DNA of 23,615 nucleotides, from the NCBI RefSeq assembly GCF_000717345.1, contig NZ_JNZA01000066.1:1-23615 (forward strand), in the 5' to 3' direction. The notes under the pieces are model-generated. The model worked only from the letters and a program-made list of their open reading frames with translations. It was not told where the DNA came from and did no database searches. The stretch comes from Streptomyces lydicus (GTDB lineage: Bacteria; Actinomycetota; Actinomycetes; Streptomycetales; Streptomycetaceae). Positions 6,815-15,292 of this stretch are shown in pieces; position 1 is the stretch's first letter; every line of letters begins with the position of its first letter. The translations under genes and the position numbers were made by a program.

Positions 6815-7891
6815 ATGAAGCTTCGCCGTGCCCTGACGGCCGCCGCCGCGACGGCCGTCATAGCCCCCGCCGCCCTGATGGCGGCCCCCGCCGCGTTCGC
6901 GACCGGTGCCGGCACCGAGACCACCGTGAGCGCCGAGCCGACGACGGGCACCCCCGCCCCGGACCAGACCGAGGCCCCCACCGCGCAGCCCGAGACCCCG
7001 GGCACCGGTGACGAGACCGCCCCGAGCGGCGACACCACGCCCGGCTCGGACACCGAGCCCGGCGAGGAGACCGGCACCGCTGGCGGGACCGGGCCGACCG
7101 CCCCCGCCACCACCCCGGGCGGCGGCACCAAGCCCACCGGGACCGCCAAGCCCACCACCTCGGCCGAGCCCACCGCCAAGCCGACCCACGGCCCCGGCGA
7201 GGACCCGACCTGCGCCGAGCAGTCGGACGAGGCGGCGATCAGCACCGAGCTGCGCGGGCTGCCCAGCAAGGTCGTGGCCGGCTCCGGCTGGAAGAACTTC
7301 ACCTTCCGCGCCACCAACACCTCCCACAAGGCGATGAAGTCGGTCGACGCCTACGTCGCGCTGGGCGGCGTGAGCACCGGCACCTTCGACGACGTCTCCA
7401 AGCTGCTGACGGTGCAGTGGTACGACGAGGACAGCCACGCCTGGGAGGCCATCACCGACGTGGACGGCTACTTCGCCTCCGTCGACGGCCTGAAGCCCGG
7501 TGAGTACGCCGACGCCAAGCTGCGCCTGAAGGTCGACGCCAAGACGCCGGGCAGCTACGGCTTCGCGTTCACCATCGGCGCGTACCACAACGAGGACGAC
7601 GTCTGCGGGTTCTCGGACGTCTCGCAGTACGACTTCGACGTCCTCGTCGCCGGCAGCAAGCCGGGCAGCGTGCCGCCGGCCAAGGGCAAGCCGGGCGAGA
7701 GCAAGGGCAACAAGCCCGCTCCGCAGGGTGACCTGAAGGACCTCCCGGTCACCGGCAAGCTCGCCGAGACCGGTGCCTCCTCCGCGCTGCCGACCCTCGC
7801 CCTCGTCGGCGGGGTCGCCATGGTCGCGGGCGCCGGCGCGATCTTCGTCGTGCGCCGCCGCAAGACCTCGGGCGGCGCCGCGGCCGCGTAA
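6815..7891 (+). CDS. secreted surface protein with LAETG sorting signal
   Basis: The 358-residue precursor has a signal peptide (1-29, cleavage near AFA), then a Thr/Pro/Glu/Gly-rich stalk (about 30-130). A folded, likely beta-rich domain follows (about 133-280), bounded by its only cysteines, Cys133 and Cys264, a possible disulfide. After a Lys/Pro/Gly linker come LPVTG (310-314) and LAETG (316-320), a membrane helix (325-346) and an RRRK tail. LAXTG is the motif used by Streptomyces class E sortases, so the protein is probably linked to the cell wall. GAGAGG lies about eight bases before the ATG at 6815, which rules out the upstream in-frame ATG at 6716. The ligand or role of the domain is unknown. 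Confidence 0.88.
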   Translation: MKLRRALTAAAATAVIAPAALMAAPAAFATGAGTETTVSAEPTTGTPAPDQTEAPTAQPETPGTGDETAPSGDTTPGSDTEPGEETGTAGGTGPTAPATTPGGGTKPTGTAKPTTSAEPTAKPTHGPGEDPTCAEQSDEAAISTELRGLPSKVVAGSGWKNFTFRATNTSHKAMKSVDAYVALGGVSTGTFDDVSKLLTVQWYDEDSHAWEAITDVDGYFASVDGLKPGEYADAKLRLKVDAKTPGSYGFAFTIGAYHNEDDVCGFSDVSQYDFDVLVAGSKPGSVPPAKGKPGESKGNKPAPQGDLKDLPVTGKLAETGASSALPTLALVGGVAMVAGAGAIFVVRRRKTSGGAAAA

Positions 7892-7911
7892 GCGGCACCG
7901 GCGGACGTCAG

Positions 7912-7941
7912 GGGCCGCACCCGGGAGTCCGGGTGCGGCCC
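7912..7941. terminator. 13-bp hairpin between convergent genes
   Basis: GGGCCGCACCCGG (7912-7924) pairs perfectly with 7929-7941 around GAGT. It lies between the convergent stops at 7891 and 7949 and probably serves both genes. Confidence 0.85.
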
Positions 7942-7948
7942 TTCCGCG

Positions 7949-9874
7949 TCACGGGTTCCGGTCGAGCGACTTCTTCGGCGGGACCGGCGGCACGGCGAGG
8001 AACGGCAGCCGCAGCGCGCCGAAGGCGTCCGCGGGGACGGCGGGGCGCACCGGCTCGACCGGGTCCAGCCGCCGGTAGGCCCGGCCCTGGGCGGGCCGCG
8101 GGTCCGGCTCGCCCTTGTTGGGCCACAGCGACATCGCGCGCTCGGCCTGCGCGGTGATGGTCAGGGACGGGTTGACGCCGAGGTTCGCCGAGACCGCGGA
8201 GCCGTCGACGACCGAGATGCCCGGGTGGCCGTAGAGGCGGTGGTACGGGTCGATGACGCCGGAGTCCGCCGAGTCGCCGATCGGGCAGCCGCCGAGGAAG
8301 TGCGCGGTGAGCGGGGTGCCCATCAGCTCGCCGATGTTGGAACCCGCGAAGCCGTTGATCTGCTCGGACAGCAGGGTCGCCGCCCGGGTGGCCTCGGGTA
8401 TCTGGGTCGGGTTCGGGGCGCCGTGGCCCTGGCGCGCGGTGAGCAGGCCCTTGCCCAGGCCCGTCGGCTTCCGGTACGTCGTCAGCGAGTTGTCCAGGGA
8501 CTGCATGACCAGCCCGATGATGGTCCGCTCCGACCAGCGGCGGTTGGACAGCGAGCGCAGCGCGAGCAGGGGGTGGCGCGCCATGTTGCCGAGCCATCCC
8601 GCGACCCGCCCGGCGGGCCGGTAGGGCACCTGGAGGACCGTCAGGCTGCCCATCGAGTTGGAGCCCTTGCCGTAGCGGACCGGCTCGATGTGGGTGTTCT
8701 CGTCCGGGTGGATGGACGAGGTGATCGCGACGCCCTTGGTGAAGTCGGCCTTCGCCGCGCCGTGCCGCTTGCGGTAGCGGCGGTTGTCGGTCTGCGCGCC
8801 CACCAGCGCCTCGGAGTTGGTGCGGGTCAGCGCCCCGAGGCGGCCGGAGACGCAGGGCAGCAGGCCGCTGTCCTTCATGCGGTGCAGCAGGGTCTGGGTG
8901 CCGTAGGTGCCGGCCGCGAGGACCACCCGCCGGGCGGTGAACGTCCGCCCGCCCGTCTCCCGGCCACCACCTCCCGTCGAGGCTCCCCCAGACTTCGTCC
9001 GGGGGTACCCCCATCGCGCCGCCCCGCCTCGTCGGCCCTTCTTCCGGTCGTCCGTCGGCAGCGTCCGCACGGCGAAGCCGCCGCGGGAGTTCTCGGTCAC
9101 CGCGACCACGGAGGTCAGGGGGTGGATGACGGCGCCGGCCCGCTCCGCCAGGTAGAGGTAGTTCTCGTTGAGGGTGTTCTTGGCGCCGTGCCGGCAGCCC
9201 GTCATGCACTCCCCGCACTCGGTGCACGCCTTGCGGGACGGGCCCGCGCCGCCGAAGTACGGATCGGCGACCTCGGCTCCCGGTTCCGCCGTGGCGGTGC
9301 CGTCCGCGTCGTCGCCGTCCCCGAAGAACACCCCGACCGGCGCCATGTGGAAGGTGTCGCCGACGCCCATGGCCTCGGCGGTCGCCTTCAGGTGGACGTC
9401 CGAGGGCGTCATCGTCGGGTTGAGCCGTACGCCCAGCATCCGCCGCGCCTGGTCGTAGTACGGCTTCAGCTCGTCCTGCCAGTCGGTGATGTGCCGCCAC
9501 TGCGGGTCGTCGAAGAACGGCTTCGGCGGTACGTACAGGGTGTTGGCGTAGTTCAGCGAACCGCCGCCGACGCCGGCGCCCGCCAGGACCATCACCTTGC
9601 CCAGGAGGTGGATGCGCTGGATGCCGTAGAGGCCGAGGGCCGGGGCCCACAGGTAGTTCTTGAGGTCCCAGGAGTTCTTGGGCAGCGACTCGCGGCTGAA
9701 GCGGCGGCCGGCCTCCAGGACGCCGACCCGGTAGCCCTTCTCGGTCAGCCGCAGGGCGGTGACGGCCCCGCCGAAGCCGGAGCCGACGACCAGCACGTCG
9801 TAGTCGTAGCCGTCACTGTCCTCGGGGCCGTCGGTCGCCGCGTGCGGGTTTCGGGCAGAGTTCTCCTGGGGCAC
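7949..9874 (-). CDS. GMC-family FAD oxidoreductase (cholesterol-oxidase-like)
   Basis: The 641-residue flavoprotein opens with an FAD dinucleotide-binding fold, VVGSGFGG (29-36) followed by VGVLEAGRR. It has the family's GAGVGGGSLNYAN (99-111) and ends in the C-terminal FAD/active-site region HFLGGCPIGDS and NPSLTITAQAERA. A cysteine cluster, CTECGECMTGCRHGAKNT (Cys217, 220, 223, 227), has ferredoxin-like CxxCxxCxxxC spacing and recurs in this subgroup. Its steroid or alcohol substrate is unknown. The start is the GTG at 9874, with GGGAG upstream. Residues about 288-299 come from a Streptomyces hairpin repeat and sit in a low-complexity insertion (about 276-310). It lies 50 bases after the dehydrogenase gene and is probably co-transcribed with it. 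Confidence 0.9.
   Translation of the reverse strand: MPQENSARNPHAATDGPEDSDGYDYDVLVVGSGFGGAVTALRLTEKGYRVGVLEAGRRFSRESLPKNSWDLKNYLWAPALGLYGIQRIHLLGKVMVLAGAGVGGGSLNYANTLYVPPKPFFDDPQWRHITDWQDELKPYYDQARRMLGVRLNPTMTPSDVHLKATAEAMGVGDTFHMAPVGVFFGDGDDADGTATAEPGAEVADPYFGGAGPSRKACTECGECMTGCRHGAKNTLNENYLYLAERAGAVIHPLTSVVAVTENSRGGFAVRTLPTDDRKKGRRGGAARWGYPRTKSGGASTGGGGRETGGRTFTARRVVLAAGTYGTQTLLHRMKDSGLLPCVSGRLGALTRTNSEALVGAQTDNRRYRKRHGAAKADFTKGVAITSSIHPDENTHIEPVRYGKGSNSMGSLTVLQVPYRPAGRVAGWLGNMARHPLLALRSLSNRRWSERTIIGLVMQSLDNSLTTYRKPTGLGKGLLTARQGHGAPNPTQIPEATRAATLLSEQINGFAGSNIGELMGTPLTAHFLGGCPIGDSADSGVIDPYHRLYGHPGISVVDGSAVSANLGVNPSLTITAQAERAMSLWPNKGEPDPRPAQGRAYRRLDPVEPVRPAVPADAFGALRLPFLAVPPVPPKKSLDRNP
8981..9014. 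repeat. Streptomyces-type hairpin repeat inside a coding region
   Basis: On the minus strand the element contains the 12-bp palindrome GGGGGTACCCCC (9001-9012). Next to it, CCCCCGGAC and GTCTGGGGG form a 9-pair stem (one G-T pair) around GAA. From memory, this GGGGGTACCCCC/GACGAAGTC pattern is a common intergenic repeat in Streptomyces genomes. Here it is read in frame as WGYPRTKSGGAS within the GMC oxidoreductase. Confidence 0.7.
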
Positions 9875-9924
9875 TGGCTCTCCCTGCTGATCGTTGCCGA
9901 AGTGGCCGGACTACCGCGCGCCGC

Positions 9925-11577
9925 TCACCGCAGCCGGAACGCCTTCATCGCCTGGAGGCTGCGGGTCATGAACCGGGCGTACTTCTCGTCGGTCATCCCG
10001 AAGGACGGCGCGAGCGGCATCACCCGCTGGTGGGCGACGGTCTGCGCCTCGGTGTACTTGAGGATGCCCTCGGAGCCGTGCCGGCGGCCCAGACCCGAGT
10101 CGCCCATGCCGCCCATCGGGGACTGGACGCTGCCGTAGCCGGCGGCGTAGGACTCGTTGACGTTGACCGTGCCGGTGCGCAGCCGGGCGGCGACCGCGCG
10201 GCCGCGGCGGCCGTCCTTGGTCCAGACGCTGGAATTCAGCCCGTACGGCGTGGCGTTGGCGAGCGCCACCGCCTCGTCCTCGTCGCTGAAGCGGTAGACG
10301 GAGACGACCGGGCCGAAGGTCTCCTCTCCGCAGACGGCCATCGGGGCCTGGACCCCGTCGAGGATGGTCGGCTCGTAGAACAGCGGGCCGATGTCCGGGC
10401 GGTGGCGGCCGCCGGCGACCAGCTCGGCGCCCTTGGCGACGGCCTCCTCGACATGGCGGGTGACGGTCTCCAGCTGGCGCTCCCCGACCAGCGAGCCCAT
10501 GTCGGCGCCGTACGCGAGGGAGTTGCCCAGCCGCATCGCCTTCGTACGGGCGGCGAAGCGGGCGAGGAAGTCGTCGGCGACGGAGTCGTGGACGTAGAGC
10601 CGCTCGATGGAGATGCACAGCTGGCCGGCGGAGGAGAAGCAGCCGCGGACGGCGCCGGCGGCGGCCTTCTCCACGTCGGCGTCGTGCAGCACCAACATGG
10701 CGTTCTTGCCGCCGAGTTCGAGGGAGACGCCGACCAGCCGGGCGGCGGCGCCCTGGGCGACCTCGCGGCCCGTACGGGTCGAGCCGGTGAAGGAGACGTA
10801 GTCGGCGTGCTCGACGACCGCGGGGCCGACGACCGGGCCCTCGCCGATCACGACCTGCCAGACGTCCTCCGGCAGCCCGGCCTCGATCATCTGCTCACGG
10901 GCCCACAGCGCGGTCAGCGCGGTCTCCGTGTCGGGCTTCATCACCACGGCGTTGCCCGCGACGAAGGCCGGCAGCGCGTCGCCGACGGAGAGTTCGAGGG
11001 GGTAGTTCCAGGGCGCGATCTGGCCCACGACGCCGCGCGGGTGGCGGAGTTCGGTGACCTTGGTCAGGGTCGGTACGACACCGGTGTGGCCCTTCGGCCG
11101 GAGGTAGGCGGGGGCCTTGCGGCCGTAGTGGCGGGCGGCGACGGCGACCGCCTGCACCTCCTCGTGGGCGTGCAGCCGCGCCTTGCCGGTCTCCAGCTGG
11201 ATCAGGTCGAGGACCTCGGCCTGGCGGCGCAGGACCAGGTCGTGGAAGCGGAGCAGCACCGCGGCGCGCTGCCGGACCGGGACCTCGGCCCAGCGTGCCT
11301 GGGCGGCGCGGGCCCGCTCGAAGGCGGTGGCGACGTCCTCGGGGGTGGACTCCGGCAGGTCGGCGAGCTTCTCCCCGGTGAACGGGGTGTGGTTGGCGGT
11401 GCGGCCACTGCCGACAACACCACGGGTGAGCCGGGCGGCGACCTCGGGGGTGACCACGTCGGCGGCGGTGCGGGCGCCGGCCGGGGCGGGCGCGACCGGG
11501 TTGCCGTCGGTGGGCGGCACCGCGGGAGCCTCGGCGGTGGCGGAGGAGGAAGTTCCGGTGTCCTGCGAGTCCGTCAT
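9925..11577 (-). CDS. gabD2: succinic semialdehyde dehydrogenase (NAD(P)+)
   Basis: The 550-residue aldehyde dehydrogenase oxidises succinic semialdehyde to succinate, in GABA and related catabolism. The oxyanion Asn191 is in APWNYP, the cofactor Lys214 in VVMKPDTE, the general base Glu287 in LELGGKNAM and the nucleophile Cys321 in AGQLCIS. The sequence resembles the actinobacterial GabD2 type. An Ala/Pro-rich N-terminal extension of about 40 residues precedes the fold. The ATG at 11577 has GGGGAGG about 15 bases upstream, somewhat distant. It is the first gene of a likely operon with the GMC oxidoreductase. Substrate assignment rests on family resemblance. Confidence 0.87.
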   Translation of the reverse strand: MTDSQDTGTSSSATAEAPAVPPTDGNPVAPAPAGARTAADVVTPEVAARLTRGVVGSGRTANHTPFTGEKLADLPESTPEDVATAFERARAAQARWAEVPVRQRAAVLLRFHDLVLRRQAEVLDLIQLETGKARLHAHEEVQAVAVAARHYGRKAPAYLRPKGHTGVVPTLTKVTELRHPRGVVGQIAPWNYPLELSVGDALPAFVAGNAVVMKPDTETALTALWAREQMIEAGLPEDVWQVVIGEGPVVGPAVVEHADYVSFTGSTRTGREVAQGAAARLVGVSLELGGKNAMLVLHDADVEKAAAGAVRGCFSSAGQLCISIERLYVHDSVADDFLARFAARTKAMRLGNSLAYGADMGSLVGERQLETVTRHVEEAVAKGAELVAGGRHRPDIGPLFYEPTILDGVQAPMAVCGEETFGPVVSVYRFSDEDEAVALANATPYGLNSSVWTKDGRRGRAVAARLRTGTVNVNESYAAGYGSVQSPMGGMGDSGLGRRHGSEGILKYTEAQTVAHQRVMPLAPSFGMTDEKYARFMTRSLQAMKAFRLR

Positions 11578-11652
11578 GCGGGCGAGCGTATTCCTCCCCG
11601 GACGCTTTGTGTACCCGGCAGTAATAGGTTTTCACGCGGCGCCCACAATCGC

Positions 11653-11668
11653 GCCAGCGATCGCTGGC
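11653..11668. promoter_or_regulatory. 16-bp perfect palindrome upstream of the dehydrogenase
   Basis: GCCAGCGATCGCTGGC is a perfect dyad, 76-91 bases upstream of the dehydrogenase ATG and just past the kinase terminator. It is a good size for a dimeric repressor site. No regulator can be named. Confidence 0.45.
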
Positions 11669-11673
11669 CGCAA

Positions 11674-11700
11674 GGGCTCTGGTCTGGGAGGACCGGGCCC
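11674..11700 (-). terminator. terminator of the Ser/Thr kinase gene
   Basis: GGGCTCTGGTC (11674-11684) pairs with GACCGGGCCC (11691-11700) with one bulged base and one G-T pair. On the minus strand it begins four bases after the kinase stop and is followed by TTGCGG. Confidence 0.6.
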
Positions 11701-11704
11701 CGGA

Positions 11705-13432
11705 TCAGGTGCCGGTCAGCCGGAACGCGTCGACCGCGGTGTCGAAGTGGCGTTTGGCCTCCGTGCGGGAGCCGAGCGGCGAGGAGATCCACACGTCGAT
11801 CATCCGCCCGCCCTCGTCCCAGCTGAGGTCGTAGGTGTAGCGCGAGCCGCCGTCCTCGGCGCTGCCGTTCCAGACGAACTCCCAGAGCCCGGCCGTCAGG
11901 CCGTTGTGGGTGGTCTCGGTGACCTGGCCCTGCCGGTAGCCGCGGTAGGTGGCCGGGCCCTTCGCGTCCGCCGTGCGCATCGCGCCGAGGGGGCCCTGGG
12001 CCACCTGCCGCTGGAGCTGGACGCCGATCCGGAACCGCTTGCCCTGGGAGTAGTAGTAGACCCGGTCGTTCTCGTAGGAGCGGGTGAAGCCGTCCGGGAC
12101 GGCGAACGCGAAGCCCACCTTGTCGCGGACCAGGCGGTAGCCGGCCGGGACCGTGGCGGTGGGCGCCGGCGCGGGCCCGGCGGCGGCCGTGCGGTGCGGG
12201 CCGCCCGGCTTCCTGCTCGGCGTGGCGTCCGCGGCCTGCTGCGAGTGGCCGGTCCGGCCGCCGCCGTCGGTGGTGCCGTCCTGGCGCATCAGCAGCGCCG
12301 TGACGCCCGCCCCGGCGCCGGCGATCACCACCACCCCGAGCGCGACGAGCAGCGCCGTGCGGGTCCTGCCGGTGTGCGGGCGGGCGGCGGCGGCCGGCGC
12401 TCGCCCGTCGAGCGCCTCGCGGAGCGGCCGGCCACCGGCGGCGGGCACGGGCGCGCCGGGGCCGGCCGGCGGGAAGGGCCCGGGGGCGACGGGCGCACCG
12501 CCGGGTGCGGGCGGGGCGACCGGCGGCGTCCCGGGGAGCAGGAGGCCCTCGGGAGGCGGGTGTTCGCCGGCCGGGCCGCCGGGCGCGCGTTCGGGGGCGC
12601 GGCCCGAGTGCAGATAGCCGCTCAGCAGCCGCTCGGTCCCGGCGATGTCCAGCCGGCGCTCCGGATCGCGCTCCAGCAGGCCGCCGATCACCGCGCGCAG
12701 CGGGCGCGCGGCCTCGGGCAGCTCGATCGCGTCGTACACCACGGCGTGCAGCACGCCGCCCAACGAGTCGCGGTGGAAGGGCGATTCACCGTTGAGCGCG
12801 GCGCACAGCAGCACCCCGAGCGACCAGAGGTCGGCCTGCGGGCCGGTGGCGCGGCCGGCCATCCGCTCCGGCGCGGTGTACTCGGGCGAGCCGACGAAGC
12901 CGCCGGCGTCGGTCAGCGTCGTGACGCCGGGGACCTGGGCGATCCCGAAGTCGGTGAGCACGACCCGGCCGGTGCCCGACTCCAGCAGGACGTTGGCGGG
13001 CTTGAGGTCGCGGTGCAGCACCCCGCGGGTGTGCGCGGCGCGCAGCGCGCCGAGCAGCGCGACGCCGATCCGGGCCGCCTCGCGCGGGGCGACCGACCCG
13101 CCGCTGTGCAGCCGGTCGGCCAGCGACGGGCCCTCCACCAGCTCCATCACGATCCACGGCCGGCCGTCCTGCTCGACGACGTCGTGCACGACGATCACAT
13201 GGGGATGCTTGATCCCGGCGACCGTCCGCGCCTCCCGCATGGCCCGCTCGCGCTGCACCCGCGCCTCCGGGCCGGCCGCGTCCTCGTCCAAGTGCAGTTC
13301 TTTCACGGCGACTTGACGGCCCAGCAGTTCGTCGGTGGCCCGCCAGACCGTTCCCATGCCGCCGCGGCCCAGCCGTATTCCCAGGCGGTACCGGTCACCG
13401 ATCAGACGGCCCTCGCCCCCGAAGATCCCCAT
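11705..13432 (-). CDS. transmembrane Ser/Thr protein kinase (PknB/Hanks type)
   Basis: The 575-residue kinase has a cytoplasmic catalytic domain (about 16-275) with the glycine loop LGRGGMGTV (21-29), Lys44 in VAVKEL, HRDLKPANVLL (Asp142, Asn147), DFGIA (161-165) and GSPEYTAPER. A Pro/Gly/Ala-rich juxtamembrane region follows, then one membrane helix (about 365-387) and an extracellular domain of about 145 residues after a Thr/Pro linker. This external domain has no PASTA repeats and is unknown to me. It probably senses an extracellular signal. The ATG at 13432 has a GGAG just upstream. The kinase diverges from the 13542 gene across 109 bp. Confidence 0.93.
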   Translation of the reverse strand: MGIFGGEGRLIGDRYRLGIRLGRGGMGTVWRATDELLGRQVAVKELHLDEDAAGPEARVQRERAMREARTVAGIKHPHVIVVHDVVEQDGRPWIVMELVEGPSLADRLHSGGSVAPREAARIGVALLGALRAAHTRGVLHRDLKPANVLLESGTGRVVLTDFGIAQVPGVTTLTDAGGFVGSPEYTAPERMAGRATGPQADLWSLGVLLCAALNGESPFHRDSLGGVLHAVVYDAIELPEAARPLRAVIGGLLERDPERRLDIAGTERLLSGYLHSGRAPERAPGGPAGEHPPPEGLLLPGTPPVAPPAPGGAPVAPGPFPPAGPGAPVPAAGGRPLREALDGRAPAAAARPHTGRTRTALLVALGVVVIAGAGAGVTALLMRQDGTTDGGGRTGHSQQAADATPSRKPGGPHRTAAAGPAPAPTATVPAGYRLVRDKVGFAFAVPDGFTRSYENDRVYYYSQGKRFRIGVQLQRQVAQGPLGAMRTADAKGPATYRGYRQGQVTETTHNGLTAGLWEFVWNGSAEDGGSRYTYDLSWDEGGRMIDVWISSPLGSRTEAKRHFDTAVDAFRLTGT

Positions 13433-13541
13433 GGCTCCATCTTGCCGCACCGGCCCCCGGCGGGCGGGGCGCCACCCCTCGCCGGCGCCCGCTGTGCCGG
13501 TGCCCTGCCGCTGACCTGGTGCCCTGTGGTCCACTGCGGCC

Positions 13542-14012
13542 ATGGAGGCAGTTGTCGCAAGCGTCGTGGCCGTGTTCGGGACCCTGTTGGGCTCCGGCGT
13601 CACCCATTTCTTCCAGAGCCGGGCCGCCGACCGCAGCGAGCGGTTCGCCCGCGCGGAGCGGCTCCGGCAGGAGCGGATCGACGCGTACTGCGCGTACGCG
13701 GGGGCACTGCTGGACTACCGGCGGGTCCTGGTCCACCGCTGGTTCACGCTGCACGAGGAGGACCCCTGGGACGAGGACAGCCCGGAGTTGCGGGAGGAGA
13801 TGTACAAGACCCGCTACGCGGCACAAGAGGCCATGTTCCGGGCGCAGATGGTGACCGACGACCCCGGACTCCTCGACCGCACCGAGCAGGTGATGGCGGC
13901 GGTGACCGAACTGCACCGGGTCGCCGACCGGGAGGCCCTGGACAGCGTACGGACCTCCACCCGCCAGGGCATACGGGACTTCATCGCGGCCACCGCGCGC
14001 CAGGTGCACTGA
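13542..14012 (+). CDS. membrane-anchored coiled-coil protein of unknown function
   Basis: The 156-residue protein has an N-terminal hydrophobic segment (about 3-22, AVVASVVAVFGTLLGSGVTH). A highly charged, helical, probably coiled-coil region fills the rest (SRAADRSERFARAERLRQER onwards). I do not recognise a named family. Similar small anchored helical proteins are common in Streptomyces. The ribosome binding site before the ATG at 13542 is weak. Its divergent placement from the Ser/Thr kinase suggests, but does not show, a functional link. Confidence 0.7.
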   Translation: MEAVVASVVAVFGTLLGSGVTHFFQSRAADRSERFARAERLRQERIDAYCAYAGALLDYRRVLVHRWFTLHEEDPWDEDSPELREEMYKTRYAAQEAMFRAQMVTDDPGLLDRTEQVMAAVTELHRVADREALDSVRTSTRQGIRDFIAATARQVH

Positions 14013-14136
14013 TAACCCACCGGCGTACGACACGGGGTGGAACCTCCACCTGCTCCCGCACCGTCCTTGACACAGTGAGGCTGTCGTACGGGACGGGCCG
14101 GTACGGCGCCTGCGGCAGGCGGAGCGGGGGTCGGTC

Positions 14137-15174
14137 ATGGTGATGCAGGACGGCGGAACGGTGGACGTCCGGCCCGGCGCCGACCCCGGCCGGGCGGCGC
14201 CCGAGCACCGCGGCGCCTACCGGGTGACCGCGCTGTGCCTGGGCGTGTACGCCGGCACGCTGCTCGCCTGGACGGTCTACGGCATCGCCCGGGGGGACGG
14301 CGACCTCGACGACTTCCTGGAGGGCCTGTTCAACCCCGGGGCCGCCCCCGCCGCCCAGGTGCTCGGCCCGTACGAATGGTCCTTCACCGTCGTGTTCGCC
14401 GTCGTCGCGGCGCTGGCCCTGGCGCAGCGCCGGGTGGCGCGGTCGGCCGCGCTGCTGTCCGCCGCGCTGCTGCTCGCGGTCTCCCTGCGCGAGGGGGTGG
14501 GCCTGCTGTCCGGCCCGTACCGCGCCCAGTACGGCAACGACCCGCTGGGCGGCTGGGCGCTGGCCACCCGCGGCCTGGGCCTGGTGGTGGCGCTCGTCGT
14601 GCCGGCCGTGCTGCTGCCGGCCGTGGAGGGGCGGCGGCGCGCGCCGGGGACGGCGGCGGCGTGGGCGGGCCCGGACACCCGCCGGGACCGGTCGGCACGC
14701 ATCTGCGGCGTGCTGTTCCTGCTGATGGGGCTGGCGCGGCTGAGCTGGACGGTGCGGGACCTGACGGCCGGCGGGACGGACGTGGCGCACTACCTTCGCG
14801 GGGTGGTCGACAGTTCCCTGCTGGGCACGCCGGACCTGTCGGCGTCCACCGAGTTCACCACCGTCGGCTCGGTGCTCACGCTGCTGATCCTCGGGACGCT
14901 GGCCTTACGCGCGCGCCGCGATGTCCGGGGCGCCCTGCTGGTGTTCGCCGCGGTCGAGCTGTACCTGACCGTGCGGACGGTGGTCTGGCTGACCGTGACG
15001 GACTTCTTCAACCGGTCCTTCGAGACCACCGAGGGCGCGCTGTCCATGGCGACGACGGCCTACGGCCTGGCGGCGATGACGTCGGTGGTCGTCCTGGCGA
15101 CCGGCCGCGGCTTCGGCCCGTACGGCGGGATCCGGACGGAAGGCTTCCGCACGGCCCGGGCGGGACGCCCGTAG
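14137..15174 (+). CDS. multi-pass membrane protein of unknown function
   Basis: The 345-residue protein has about eight predicted membrane helices (roughly 28-50, 80-98, 101-122, 139-163, 188-206, 240-258, 265-288 and 300-322), separated by short charged loops, and soluble ends. No family motif is recognised. GGAG/GGGGG sequences precede the ATG at 14137, and an ATG six bases later is an alternative start. A TTGACA occurs at 14067-14072 in the 124-bp gap, but a convincing -10 is missing. Two strong hairpins follow the stop. It lies upstream of the two-component genes, but the terminators argue for separate transcription. Confidence 0.75.
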   Translation: MVMQDGGTVDVRPGADPGRAAPEHRGAYRVTALCLGVYAGTLLAWTVYGIARGDGDLDDFLEGLFNPGAAPAAQVLGPYEWSFTVVFAVVAALALAQRRVARSAALLSAALLLAVSLREGVGLLSGPYRAQYGNDPLGGWALATRGLGLVVALVVPAVLLPAVEGRRRAPGTAAAWAGPDTRRDRSARICGVLFLLMGLARLSWTVRDLTAGGTDVAHYLRGVVDSSLLGTPDLSASTEFTTVGSVLTLLILGTLALRARRDVRGALLVFAAVELYLTVRTVVWLTVTDFFNRSFETTEGALSMATTAYGLAAMTSVVVLATGRGFGPYGGIRTEGFRTARAGRP

Positions 15175-15217
15175 GGGCGACGGCGGGGCGGGCTGCCGAA
15201 GCGGCGGGCTCCCGGCG

Positions 15218-15253
15218 GTGCGGGGGAGATCCCCCTCCGAACCGCCCCCGCAC
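15218..15253 (+). terminator. first hairpin after the membrane protein gene
   Basis: GTGCGGGGG (15218-15226) pairs with CCCCCGCAC (15245-15253). The loop itself contains GGGG/CCCC pairing. It is 44 bases past the stop codon. Confidence 0.6.
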
Positions 15254-15261
15254 GCCAAAGA

Positions 15262-15292
15262 CGGCCGCCGCGTGTGGGGGTCGCGGCGGCCG
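15262..15292. terminator. second hairpin, 11-bp stem
   Basis: CGGCCGCCGCG (15262-15272) pairs perfectly with 15282-15292. On the minus strand it is followed by TCTTTGGCG, so it may end a leftward transcript as well as the rightward one. Confidence 0.6.

Noticed and set aside
6344..7588. Gly/Val-rich minus-strand frame over the surface protein
   Set aside because: Complement of the Thr/Pro-rich stalk, with no ribosome binding site or family match.
8225..10138. Long plus-strand frame opposite the GMC oxidoreductase
   Set aside because: Antisense shadow with no domain motifs. The minus-strand enzyme has clear FAD motifs.
11183..14143. 986-codon plus-strand frame over the dehydrogenase and kinase genes
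   Set aside because: It spans two well-supported minus-strand genes and has no recognisable domains.
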